From Protula sp. h YS-2021 (taxonomy: Eukaryota; Annelida; Polychaeta; Sabellida; Serpulidae), in NCBI GenBank assembly GCA_949752745.1, contig OX457029.1, forward strand, positions 47,856,228 through 47,920,227: a stretch of DNA of 64,000 nt. The letters are read 5' to 3'. Position numbers and translations under genes: made by a program. This document shows, piece by piece, positions 12,801-20,925 of the stretch; the first letter of the stretch is position 1, and every line of letters starts with the position of its first letter. The notes beneath the pieces are model-generated. The model made no database searches. It was given only the letters and a program-made list of their open reading frames with translations, and was not told the DNA's origin.

Positions 12801-15800
12801 ACACACAAAAGAGCCAAGGGCTTCGAGCCACTCACACAACGCTATTTTCCATGTCGTTTTCGTCACCGTCCAACCTGGTCCTACTAGAGAGGTTACGGCT
12901 GTACCATGTCAGGCGGGGTGCTATTGGCCCAGCATAGTTCATGGAGCACTCGAACTCGAGCTCATCGCCGACATCCATAGTAGATGATGACGCCCCAGAT
13001 GGGTCACACATCAAATCACCTGTGAAAAAAAACAGTGCGCTGCATATCAGAATATTGCCTAGAATCGGAATACCATACCATCCAAGCTCAGTTACTGCAC
13101 ATAGCTAACCAGATCAGTAAAGATCAAGGACGACTCTCCCCGACGCTTTGTGGAGAGTCCATGACAATGATTAACAACATGCACATTGTATGACGCACTA
13201 GGTCGTCCTAGTCATCCACCGCAAGCAACAGCGTTCTGGAGATTCGTCTTAAAATAATAGGATCCAATCGCCAGAACTGTTTGTTTATAAAAGCTAGTCT
13301 TTCCGAATTTTGAAACCGGAAAAGCAAACATTGGCAGTTCGATTAAATGTCGAAAGTGTTGGTAAACAGAAACCATGTTTGAATGAGAATTACAACCCCT
13401 GGTAAGAACTTCTTACTGACTTCGCTTCTTTTTTTTTCTTTTTTTTTTTTTTTGCACACATGCAAACTGACGCGCTGGCCAATCAATACGGTTCTACAGT
13501 GTATGAGGTTAAGGACGGGCAACCTGTTTATAAACCGGCAAACGAGTTAACGTTCGCTCCAACTTTCCGCGTATAATTACACCGAAATGACGAACAAAAC
13601 TTACCTATGACGACCAACTTGTACGTCACAGACACCCGTCCCAGGGCATCAACTCTATAGGTTGCTGCATCACTCATTTGCAGATTCATTATTGTGAGAT
13701 CGAACCTATTATCCTCTCTGTCTACGGTATATTTAGTTCGGTCATTGTAGTCATCATGAAACCCTGCAGCAAATACGTAGATATATATCCGTGACCATGC
13801 TTGACAATCAGTCGGTGAATTCTGCCATTCACTCAATTCGATCCAGCTTTTGCTCACCACATACCGTTAACTTTCAGACTATAATTCGCAGGACAGTGTT
13901 AGTTTCTTACTGAAGACCAATGCAAACGCGCAGGTGACTTGTTTTAGTACTTTTCAGGTTACATTAAGGCATATAACTTTTTTTGGCTAATATTTTTATG
14001 TGGCAACAGATTCCACACTTTACCATCATTATTTGGCAATACCTTAGCACCATTCTCCCCTCTACATAATTCCATTACCACTACAGAACGCGAACCAAAA
14101 ATAACGCTATCAAATGAATTGCTCGAGTAGAATTTTAACAACTTTTCTGTGTGTTTTTGGTTTTGTCCGATCATTGTCTTTATACCACACAATATACATG
14201 TTATAGTCTGTGAAATCAGTGACTTTACAAAGCTACTTTTGTCACTTGCCTCCAAAATTTGACTAAAATGATTTTGAACAGGACAGAGTTAGGTTTCAAA
14301 ATGCGAAGTTTTGTAATTATAGCATACAGCTTGTATTCTAGCGAATTCGCGTATTTCCTGGTACTTCATTTCAGGGAATACGCGAAGTCTATGGCATTTT
14401 ATTGAATGGCGGACGTTTCAGGGAATACGCATATTCCCTGATTACTAGAATGCCCTATAATACACATGTGTGTGTGTATGTGTGTGTGTGTGTGTTTATG
14501 TTCAGCCAAAACATTATTGAAGGTCGAACAGCACCGAGAACCCACTTCTCAAAGACGGAATATCAAACCCTTGGCCAAAAAATAATATTTTTAAAATCAC
14601 TTACAGAAGACTTTTAAAAAAGTTTTCTGCCTGATTTTTGTTTTCATTTCCTCTTCAGATAAGACGTTTTTTTTCAGTTTCCGAAACCTTTCTAAAAAAA
14701 CTTTTCTGACAATTCGAGACCTTACTTCAAACATAGCTTTACTACTTACTGCTGCGATATCCCTCACCCCCCGACCCTGACCAAGAACAGCGTGTTACCG
14801 AAGCTGATTATTTATATGAACATTCAGTGTACTCAAAGGGGTTGGGACAAGTCAATCCACGACCGACTCAGCCCACGACCAACTCAACCCACTTTGGTCA
14901 AGTCAACCCACCTTGTCCCGGTCAACTCAACCCACCCTACATACCGACTCAACCCACCCTGAAAGTCAACTCAACCCACCCCAAAACCAACTCAACCCAC
15001 CTGCATTAAATCGTTCTAATGTGAAAAAATGAAACAATAATGAATACAAATCTTAATTTGAAATAGGTTTAGTAAAAATTCGAGAAAATTCACAAACATT
15101 TATCTTCTCTGTTATCCATTGTCAACTTAAAATCACAGGAAACATCTCAAGTGTAGAGGGTCTTTTATCGTGTGCAATTAGGAATGACACGCTAAGTAGG
15201 GATTTAGTCTGATGTCGAGGTAGGGGGATTAGCATTACGGGTTGATTCCAAATCGCAACTGTGATTAAGGCATGTTCTCTGGTATTTTAAATAGCGAATA
15301 AACGTAAGATTTCAGTGGGGTGAGTTAATTGCAATTTACTCCGTAATATACTCTGTTGTAAAGTTTAACAGACGTTTCTTATTGGCTATTCATGTTTACT
15401 TTTGCAATGTTTTAACTGTAAAATGCTCCCAAAAGACGCTTGAAAACCATTTTTTAATTTACGAGTGTTGAAAAGATGGTCGGAAATTTTGCTTGAACAA
15501 ATTTAATTAATCAAACCGTTGAAATGTCGGATAAATGCATTAATTTAAACAGGACTTAAGGCATCGACAGTAAATTGTAAACTGTGTGGATTGTTCTGGT
15601 TTGCAACATAGGATACGTGGATCGAGTTTCTCAAAAAGAGAATACCAACGCGCAAAAAGGTAAATTTGCACAACTTTGTGCAGAAACCAACGAAACTGTA
15701 TGCACCAAATGTGTAGAAACCAACCGAAAGTCAAACTGTGGTGAAAAAGATCGCCTATGAAAAGGAAGATTTTTATGGTGTGTAAAATGTGGACTGCACA

Positions 15801-18561
15801 ACATTTCCTTTGTAGTATTTCAGCCGCTTAAGAATGTTAACGTTTAGCTGTATACATTATATACGTATTTTTAAAAACAAATAAAATTTGGTAGCAATTA
15901 CAAATAAATAAAATATATTTAGTATGTATTACTGCATCAGTAAAATTACAAAGTTTAAAGGTTTCGCCTCAGAAAAACGAATATGTTAAATAAATCATTG
16001 CTTTAAAGTACGTATTTTGCCTTTATATAGGCCTTAGGGACAGGAGGTGAACACGGAAGTAACAAAATTAAAAAAAATATGGGTGGGTTGAGTTGACTTT
16101 CAGGGTGGGTTGAGATGGTATGAAAAGGTGGGTTGACTTGACTTTCAGGGTGGGTTGAGTTTGCTAGGGTTGACTTGGCCGTGGGTTGACTTGACCCAAG
16201 ACCTACTCAAAATGCCCACGAAAGACTTGATATCCGTATGTCGTTCTAAAACCATCAAAGTATTGCATCGTGATCAGCGTATTTGGCCTATGCAAACTTG
16301 ACTACGTCTCGAGGAGCACATCTATCCCCTGTGGACGATATGGTGTGTGTAAGGCTGTTGCGTGTTGACTACGCAAAATGTAAAACCGGAAGGACAGGTA
16401 GACGTAGTGGCTAACATTTAAACGAATCAATCCATTAACCAGTAGGCGCGTGAGACTGTCGTAGGTAGGCTAAGTACAGCGCCGATTTTGAAAAATCCGC
16501 TATTTTGTCAATTTAAGTCCCATCCTGAAAATCTTTATTTACTGCACTGCGGAAGGGTCCAGAGAAGCCGTGTACAAAATTTGAAACGAATCCATCTATT
16601 AATGTGGCCTGTAGGCGCGAGAGACTGAAGCGTGACAGACGGACGGACAGAAAAGTTCAAAAGGAGTTTGGTCAACTCGTTGACACTACCAACTCGTCTA
16701 CAACCAACTCGTCGACAAAGCTTTGGTCAACTCGTCGACACCCCAAAGTCAATTCGTCGAAAAGTAAAGTCAACTTGTTGACCATTTTTGTTGTTGTTAA
16801 ATTTATTTCTATATTCCACTGAAAATGTGAACAAGACCGGTGTTTTCAATTGTGCTTGTGTCAACTTCACTTCTTTCAAATCATTGATCTCAATGTTTCT
16901 CCAGTTAACGGCAGTTATGGACTTGCATTTGAAAGGCACTTCTTAAGAATAATTGCAATTTTTTAACACTGTGTCAGATTGCAATTAATGTTGGACCAAT
17001 GATTTGTCAGATATACTAATTGCATTTTTTTCCTTCATTTTATTGGTTATTAACTGGCACTAAATTTAGTATAAATAGTTTATAAAAGCTAAAAGATTTT
17101 TTGGACCAAACCAAATCATACCCACCGCAAATCGAAATCTGGAAAAAAAAGGTATAAAGTCAATTTTTGACTACTTCCGGATGACCGAATCTGACTAAAA
17201 AGTACCAAAAGGCACATCTAGATGTCGAGACCTTTCATTTGAGCCTATTCTCAATGTTCTGCGACTAATAGAACCGAAGATATAGCGTGTTCAAGCTTAT
17301 TTCCCTAAAACCCCAATTATCCTCCATTTTGGTCAATTTGACGACTTCCGGACGACCGAATCTGACCCAAAAGTACCACAAGGCACATCTACAGGTCGAG
17401 ACCTTTCATTTAAGTTAACTATCAATGCTCTACGACAAACAGAACCGGAGATATGGCGTGCACGAAAAAGCGATGACGGACAGCCCGAACCTATAGACCA
17501 CAATCCGAAGGGTTGGGATCTAAAAAAGTGAGATTCCTCCTGCCTCCTTTTAAGCCTTGATCATTGGTTTTGACGCTCGAAATATATCTCCCAATCATGG
17601 CTGCCCGGCACAGTCACCGATTCGACAGATTAACTGTAGCAGATTTCCTCCAAATTGTATCGCGAATCAATCAAAAATATTCGCAAACTTGACCAAACAA
17701 GCATGCCCACGGACATGACCCAGTCGAGTTACCAAACAAGGAAAGAGAGAAAAACTCTGAAACGAATACATCCGAAAAGGGATGTTGGAGAGGTTGGGTT
17801 TTGACGATTCAGGTATTTACCGACATTTACACAATTTTACAAAATTTTTAAAATTCCACCATTTCGGCATGTTTTTGTCATTTGCGAAAAAACAAGCAAA
17901 GTCCAGCTGGAGAAGCACCTAAGAAACTTTCGACTAAAATTTTATAACTATTTGAAAAGACTGAGAGAAATGAATGGTTTGACACTTCAGTTATTTACTA
18001 CCGTTTATTCCTGTTTTGCCAAATTTCAAAGTTCCGCCATTTCGGCAGTTTTTGGCGAAACGCGAAAAAAATAATAGCCTGGTAGGCGAACCCCTGGAGA
18101 ACATCGCTGCGTAATATCTAACTGATTGGAGTAAAACCGCAGGAGTAGCATTTTAAAAATGGGTCAAAACGGGCACAAAAAGTATCGCCATTTTGTCAGT
18201 TTTTCGGTAATCGTCAAAAAAAGTGATAGCCAGGTGGGGGACGACCCAAGGAACATTCCTGCGTAATATCAAAACGATTGGAGCAAAATTGTAGGAGGAG
18301 TAGCATTTTTAAGAAAAAGTTTAACATACGCACATAGATTCAAGCCCCCTATAGTGATACGACTAACCCAGTCCGACAAAGTCGGCTGGGTTAAAAAAAA
18401 CTCACCGTTATTGTCAGCCAATGGAGCACCGTAGTACATAGTTTCTGAGTCCTTCAACCAGGTTGCATAGTTTATGATGGTCTGAGGTATATTTCCAACC
18501 AAAGTTACATCATCTCCAGTTCGCTTCACAAAATAGTATGTCTGATCCTGGGCATGGCATA
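1599..18561 (-). CDS. Multi-exon immunoglobulin-superfamily type I membrane receptor (5' and 3' ends not found)
   Basis: Nine exons, in transcript order 18561-18406, 13763-13605, 13019-12836, 7782-7646, 3215-3042, 2781-2659, 2266-2222, then 1843-1757 and/or 1682-1599. All have GT/AG borders, compatible phases (mostly phase 1) and no internal stop, giving about 354 residues through one membrane exon. Domain 1 (residues 1-104) is V-like, with Trp34 and an F-strand DAATY motif. Domain 2 (105-212) has Cys129, Trp143 and Cys184. Domain 3 (213-310) has Trp256, Cys258 and Cys289. A Lys/Glu/Asp-rich stalk and a Gly-Ala/Ile/Val membrane helix follow. The first visible exon starts VCHAQD, which looks like a signal-peptide junction, so a signal exon should lie above 18561. 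A cell-surface recognition or adhesion role is inferred from architecture only. The non-canonical cysteines recall hydrozoan Alr allorecognition proteins, but no database comparison was made. Confidence 0.85.
1757..1843 (-). CDS. Ig receptor transmembrane exon, copy 1
   Basis: The acceptor is tttcaactgtag and the donor AAAA/gtaagt; phase 1 at both ends; 87 bases. It encodes a Gly-Gly-Ala-Ile start, then AAAIIIPLLIIAIVVVIGG and WFILK, a textbook single-pass helix with a Lys stop-transfer residue. It shares layout and residues with the exon at 1599-1682, so one is a duplicate of the other. Confidence 0.85.
2222..2266 (-). CDS. Ig receptor exon: membrane-proximal stalk
   Basis: A 45-base micro-exon with acceptor gcgcttttttag and donor ACAA/gtaagt, phase 1 at both ends. 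It encodes a hydrophilic stalk (NPDDKKPEAKTSGT) between Ig domain 3 and the membrane helix. Because it is 45 bases with symmetrical phases it could be skipped without a frameshift. Confidence 0.75.
2659..2781 (-). CDS. Ig receptor exon: second part of Ig domain 3
   Basis: The acceptor is tttttttcaacag and the donor ATAA/gtaagt; phase 1 at both ends; 40 whole codons. The F strand reads MNRCIVTAMND, with Cys289 as the only candidate partner for Cys258 in the previous exon. The segment ends ADFEFYI like a G strand. No start codon or long open frame makes it visible on its own; it was found by splice phase. Confidence 0.8.
3042..3215 (-). CDS. Ig receptor exon: first part of Ig domain 3
   Basis: The acceptor is gattctttacag and the donor GGAGAAG/gtgtgt; phase 1 at both ends; 57 whole codons. 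It contains an N-glycosylation site (NYT) and a C strand IKWYC with Trp256. The B-strand position (IYVKIDG) has no Cys, and a Cys sits two residues after the Trp instead (Cys258). The region around its acceptor is repeated twice more just upstream (3216-3345). Confidence 0.8.
3216..3350. repeat. Triplicated ~50-bp segment spanning an Ig-exon acceptor
   Basis: The segment CTCCATGACCGGATCTGTA with its flank (the acceptor and first exon bases of the 3042-3215 exon, seen on plus) is repeated twice more at about 3246-3272 and 3298-3322. Each copy keeps an AG at the equivalent place. Using the second acceptor adds 51 bases but brings an in-frame stop. Confidence 0.7.
3410..4207 (+). mobile_element. 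Hairpin-ended satellite-bearing element A (Helentron/HINE- or pearl-like)
   Basis: The left end has the palindrome CATGTCCAAGGACATG followed by ACCCAGCCGAG. The right end is a hairpin with arms AACCCAG and CTGGGTT at 4178-4205, followed by AA. Inside is a repeated core of about 140 bp containing AAAACTGTAGGAGGAG. A diverged copy lies at 17697-18394, and a much larger relative at 8027-12764. Short subterminal inverted repeats, a 3' hairpin and internal tandem cores are features of non-autonomous Helentron-type elements; assignment is by structure only. Confidence 0.6.
4208..5060. other. Non-coding stretch with a GTTAAC-rich palindromic patch
   Basis: No gene seen. From 4640 to 4850 the word GTTAA or its complement recurs many times in both orientations (for example GGTTAACTT, CAGTTAACTG, ACTTAACCG, CAGTTAACCG). 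This looks like a decayed inverted-repeat element. Confidence 0.4.
5069..6248. mobile_element. Foldback element F1, termini GG..TTGGGACA, 8-bp target duplication
   Basis: Inverted terminal arrays of about 140 bp are built from repeated ACTCGGCCC-type words (left 5069-5212, right 6113-6248). Outermost bases are GGTCTTGGGACA on the left and, read inward on the other strand, GGGGTTGGGACA on the right. A perfect 8-bp direct repeat TTTTATTA flanks it (5061-5068 and 6249-6256). The interior is AT-rich with several TTGCAATT words (near 5717, 5825, 5927, 6048) and no transposase frame. It is a non-autonomous DNA transposon. Confidence 0.8.
6645..7290. repeat. Tandem repeat, period about 185 bp, with TA microsatellite
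   Basis: About three copies of a unit with GGAGAACTCGTCTGGACAAA and TTTTGACAAGTCGTATTTTT. The first copy contains a (TA)n run at 6800-6831. The second/third copy junction holds an extra partial duplication of the GAGAACTCGTCTGG segment. No gene content. Confidence 0.65.
7571..7632 (-). repeat. tRNA-derived SINE head
   Basis: Read on minus, the sequence begins GGCTGTTAGCTCAGTTGTTT (A-box TTAGCTCAGTTG) and continues to a B-box-like GGCTTCGATTC. The spacing is that of a tRNA promoter, but no complete cloverleaf follows. The unrelated body probably extends to about 7300 on minus. It starts 14 bases inside the intron after the 7646-7782 exon. Confidence 0.6.
7646..7782 (-). CDS. Ig receptor exon: second part of Ig domain 2
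   Basis: The acceptor is catgttttcacag and the donor AAACC/gtaagt. It contains 45 whole codons with an E/F-strand region YTVTATAEHHAQVHECQVSF. Cys184 is the F-strand partner of Cys129; the usual F-strand Tyr is His. A further Cys (DDSCTSM) lies in the G-strand region. A tRNA-derived repeat starts only 14 bases inside the next intron. The preceding intron of about 5 kb holds the 51-bp minisatellite block. Confidence 0.85.
8290..11365. repeat. 51-bp minisatellite, block 1 (about 60 units)
   Basis: The unit reads approximately GCGCATGTTTATTTAACTTG, then CGTTGATGCGCGGTTCGCAT and TTCGGACCAGT. Because 51 is a multiple of 3 and the unit lacks stops in several frames, it creates long spurious open frames on both strands (17-residue repeats). 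A ~463-bp higher-order unit (nine 51-mers) with a poly-T insert occurs three times (poly-T near 9400, 9865 and 10325). A second block of the same family is at 45510-47475. Confidence 0.9.
11370..12660. repeat. ~140-bp satellite core array (about nine units)
   Basis: The anchor word AAAACTGTAGGAGGAAATGC, or a variant, recurs near 11505, 11628, 11779, 11917, 12050, 12190, 12333, 12481 and 12627 (spacing 123-151). The last five units alternate between two subtypes (AAAATTGTA and AAAAATGTAAG), giving a dimeric higher-order pattern. The same core occurs in elements A and B and at 47490-47715. Confidence 0.8.
12836..13019 (-). CDS. Ig receptor exon: first part of Ig domain 2
   Basis: The acceptor is gttttttttcacag and the donor GTTGT/gtgagt; it enters in phase 1 and leaves in phase 2. 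It encodes 60 codons with a standard B strand (GDELEFEC, Cys129) and C strand (LTWYS, Trp143). An extra Cys109 lies near the start. The phase-2 donor is matched exactly by the next exon, whose first base completes a valine codon, which strongly supports the splice. Confidence 0.85.
13020..13604. other. Intron of the Ig receptor without recognised elements
   Basis: Ordinary unique-looking sequence except for a C/T- and T-rich tract at about 13425-13453. No exon with both splice signals was found. Confidence 0.5.
13605..13763 (-). CDS. Ig receptor exon: C-terminal half of V-like domain 1
   Basis: The acceptor is tttgctgcag and the donor ATAG/gtaagt; phase 1 at both ends. The protein carries the Ig signature FDLTIMNLQMSDAATYRV (D/E-strand Leu-x-Ile, then Asp-x-Ala-x-Tyr). 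The F-strand Cys expected two residues after Tyr87 is Val89. Both halves of the canonical disulfide are therefore absent from this domain. The exon ends with a G strand, VTYKLVVI, and splices to the next exon as VVIGDLMC. Confidence 0.85.
13764..14829. other. Ig receptor intron with two small palindromes and a GT microsatellite
   Basis: A near-perfect inverted repeat of about 15 bp (TTCGCGTATTTCCTG / CAGGGAATACGCGAA) lies at 14346-14387. The 24-base palindrome TCAGGGAATA..TATTCCCTGA lies at about 14418-14441. A (TG)n run lies at 14466-14495. The rest holds nothing I recognise. Confidence 0.55.
14838..16203. mobile_element. Foldback element F2, termini GG..TTGGGACA, 8-bp target duplication
   Basis: Inverted terminal arrays are built from CAACTCAACCCACC-type words (left 14838-15003, right about 16080-16203). 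The ends are GGGGTTGGGACAAGTC and, inward from the right, GGTCTTGGGTCAAGTC, matching element F1. The perfect 8-bp target duplication is TACTCAAA (14830-14837 and 16204-16211). The interior again carries TTGCAATT words (for example near 15328) and no transposase. Confidence 0.8.
16300..16662. repeat. Interspersed repeat with duplicated tail and GACGGACGG word
   Basis: The word AACGAATC-AATCCATTAA followed by GTAGGCGCGTGAGACTG occurs near 16421-16460 and again near 16581-16630. It is followed by GACAGACGGACGGACAGAAA. Similar GACGGAC words mark small elements elsewhere in the window. Confidence 0.4.
16663..17110. mobile_element. Foldback element F4, right end degraded
   Basis: The left end GGAGTTTGGTCAACTCG is followed by repeated CAACTCGTCGAC words to about 16790. 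The interior contains TTGCAATT words (near 16951 and 16980), including GATTGCAATTAATGT, which it shares with element F3. A weak right end (GGACCAAACC) lies near 17100. The inverted array there appears lost, so the right boundary is a guess. Confidence 0.55.
17155..17530. repeat. Tandem duplication, unit about 175 bp, plus MITE tail
   Basis: GACTACTTCCGGATGACCGA / GACGACTTCCGGACGACCGA and the downstream AGGCACATCTA...GAGACCTTTCATTT occur twice. The end (GACGGACAGCC ... CCGAAGGGTTGGGA) matches the AGGCCCCAACC MITE family. Confidence 0.55.
17697..18394 (+). mobile_element. Hairpin-ended satellite-bearing element B
   Basis: A diverged copy of element A (3410-4207) in the same orientation and order: left CATGCCCACGGACATG and ACCCAGTCGAG, an internal AAACCGCAGGAG / AAATTGTAGGAGGAG core, and a right hairpin with arms AACCCAG and CTGGGTT (18365-18392). 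It ends about 12 bases inside the intron that follows the 18406-18561 exon. Confidence 0.6.
18406..18561 (-). CDS. Ig receptor exon: N-terminal half of V-like domain 1
   Basis: The acceptor is cgctactttcag and the donor AACG/gtgagt. The exon enters after one base of a codon and leaves in phase 1. It encodes 51 whole codons starting CHAQDQTYYF. The B strand reads DDVTLVG, so the usual Cys is Gly22. The C strand keeps Trp34 (ATWLKD). It joins the exon at 13763 in frame to give ADNNGFHDD. A satellite-bearing element ends about 12 bases into the following intron. Confidence 0.85.
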
Positions 18562-18649
18562 CTGAAAGTAGCGAAAAATTGCACTTTGGGCCACGCACAT
18601 TACGATGCTGAGGACTTGAAAATTGAGGATTCCGCGAAGTAATGTGACA

Positions 18650-18880
18650 ATGCCAGTTGTATCAAAACGTCACGTGACGTAGCTTTTGACATGCTTTATA
18701 ACTTACCAGTAAACATTCCGACGTCGATCCAACGTCGATCTGAGGTTGCGACGTCGACCCCATCAAACCATCATGACTGGTCGCGGCCATAGAGCAACGT
18801 CTAATCAATGTCTTTGAAACAACGTTGAATAAAGTTTAGACGTTGTTTTGTCGAAACCCGTTGTGAAAGACAGGTGACAC
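18650..18880. repeat. ACGTC-rich interspersed repeat, copy 1
   Basis: Shares CCAGTAAACATTC-GACGTCGAT, ATCTGAGGTTGCG and GTCTTTGAAACAA words with 37700-37935. It contains many ACGTC words. Function unknown. Confidence 0.5.
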
Positions 18881-18929
18881 CCGAGGAGATCTATCTGTTA
18901 TTTATAAACACAGGGCGGTTGGATATGTT

Positions 18930-19055
18930 TAAAAGTAGTTCCTCTCTTTATCGGTACTATTTTCGCGGAATCCCCAGTGGTTCTGCTGAGTGAAGAGGTG
19001 TTATACACAACAGACCGAACCGTCGGAGATGTTGGCTGTTAGGCAACAACGGGTC
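18930..19055 (+). repeat. Interspersed repeat R1, copy 2
   Basis: Carries the same TATTTTCGCGGAATCCCCAG word followed by ACCGAACCGTCGGAGAT, as at 1060-1215. It lies just upstream (in transcript direction) of the first recognised Ig-receptor exon. Confidence 0.5.
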
Positions 19056-19211
19056 GAAACCAAAACCCTGCTTCATCGGCGTTAATCAACGTCTTTGTGG
19101 CAACTCTGAATTGTCGCTGGAAAATGATCTTGTATAGAACTCGGAGTCACAGCCAAAGAACAAAGAACTTTGAACAAATGTTCAATATCAGTGTTGCCAC
19201 AACCCGAGCAG

Positions 19212-19310
19212 GACAAGTATTTGTGAAACACAAGCAGGCCCCAACCGCCCCCCAAATTCATAGGGATATAAAGCGATGACGGACAGACAGAAGGGTTGGG
19301 GCCTAAAAAA
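19212..19310 (+). mobile_element. AGGCCCCAACC MITE, copy 1
   Basis: The left arm AGGCCCCAACC and right arm GGTTGGGGCCT form a short terminal inverted repeat around a GATATAAAGCGATGACGGAC core. Fuller copies lie at 20197-20345 and 20926-21055. Confidence 0.6.
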
Positions 19311-20196
19311 AAGCATAAAAAAAGGGATTTTTAAGGATAAGTTTTAGGGAAAAATGATGAAAAAAAGATAAAATTGTAAATTTTGAAGTCAAAATTTTTC
19401 GGCTCGCGCCTTTGGCGCTCGCACTGAAAAAAGTAAAACCAAAGAATTAAATAAAACAAAAACAAACAAACAAATAAGTAGAAAAAAGGATAAAAAAGTA
19501 TTTAAGGAAAAAATAAGGATGATTTGGGGATTTTCAAAAAAAAAAAAAGAAGGATAATCCCAAAAAAAAAAAGGATGATGTGGCAACACTGCAATATCTT
19601 TTGAAGATACGAGAAATACAAATAAACGAGAAATAATCATTAAAGAATCAAAGGGAGACAGTTGGTGAACCAAATACCCTATTATGAATACAATTTAACA
19701 GCATTTCTACAAATCAAATTCACTATGTATTCCAAGAGTAGTTTGTTCACCATTTGCAGAAAATTGAAAACTGTATATTTTTTCAAGTTGTAATAGATTT
19801 CGTAGTTTCAGGGCATTCTTACTAGCCATATTCCCAATACTGTCATACTACCAGAAATAGAGTAGCAGCCTACGCCGCTAAGATCGGCTGAGAACCACTG
19901 ACCTTCCACGCACACAGACGTAATTTCTCACAAACTGCAGGCAGTAGAATGATCGAAACGGTTGCGCTGATGCTGTGTTTTGAGCTACCACAGCGAGTAC
20001 ATTACATATAGGCCTTCAGTAGCAAAATTTCAATGTTCGTTTGTACATAAAAATGAACGTGAATTCGAAAAAAATTTGAGTTAATCCAACTAGACATGCC
20101 ACAATGTCTCTACCAGATTTGGTCATCGTAGCCTTGACCAGTTCAGATTAGTTTCGCTGGCCAAATTGATAGCAGAAAAAAAAACAAGTAAGTATT
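19311..20196. other. A-rich low-complexity then unannotated sequence
   Basis: From 19310 to 19670 the plus strand is mostly GGATAA/AAAA-rich with poly-A runs. The rest holds no gene, RNA or element that I recognise. Confidence 0.45.
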
Positions 20197-20345
20197 TATT
20201 AAACACGAGCAGGCCCCAACCGCCTCCAAATTCAAAGGGGTATAAAGCGATGACGGACAGAGGGTAGGACGGCAGTACAGACGAACGGACAGACGGATGG
20301 CCACCCCAAACCTATAGGCCTCAATCCGAAGGGTTGGGGCCTAAA
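20197..20345 (+). mobile_element. AGGCCCCAACC MITE, copy 2
   Basis: Left AGGCCCCAACCGCC, core TATAAAGCGATGACGGACAG with extra GGACAGACGGATGG, right CAATCCGAAGGGTTGGGGCCT. It is longer than copy 1 by an inserted GGACGG-type stretch. Confidence 0.65.
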
Positions 20346-20925
20346 AAGAATCAGACGGTAACTCATCGCCAAATCGTACGAAAATGACAAACTATGGGGA
20401 TTAAAAATCCCAAATGCATCTATACCGGTACACGGATGCCAGTGCAAGTGAAATATCAAATCAGCCTTAGAAGGCACTCTGGTAATTATACTAGAACGAA
20501 CGGTAAACGACAATGTCAGAACTGGACCGACAAGTGCACACCATCAAGCACCCAAACATGGCAAACACTTTTATCATCGCACTCCTCTCTTATTTTCAAT
20601 GTTTATTTTGTACAATTTTGAACTTTTTTAAAATAATGATTTCCCGCAAACATTTAAATTGCCCACAAGAAGGTGGTGGGAGGTGGGATACGTAACCTAA
20701 TCTATGTCCGTCTTAATCTTTTTTTTCTCCCAAAAGTTCATGTGCGGGTCTAAACACCACCTTTTGTTTCATGACTGACAGTGTGCATACAAAGGAAACA
20801 ATGCTATTTTCGCAATCCCTATCAGGTATACATTGGCACAGCCATATTCCATGCTCTTCCAGTACAGAATACCAAGGAGTGCAAAAATATCTAATTCATG
20901 TGTATTACATAAACAAACAAGTAAG

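Noticed and set aside
18700..18725. Phase-1 donor after ATGTTTACTG on minus as a signal-peptide exon
   Set aside because: Too short to encode a signal peptide and lies inside a dispersed repeat that also occurs at 37755.
19389..19673. Hydrophobic minus-strand frame (phenylalanine/leucine-rich) as a membrane protein or signal exon
   Set aside because: It is the translation of A-rich low-complexity DNA read on the other strand.
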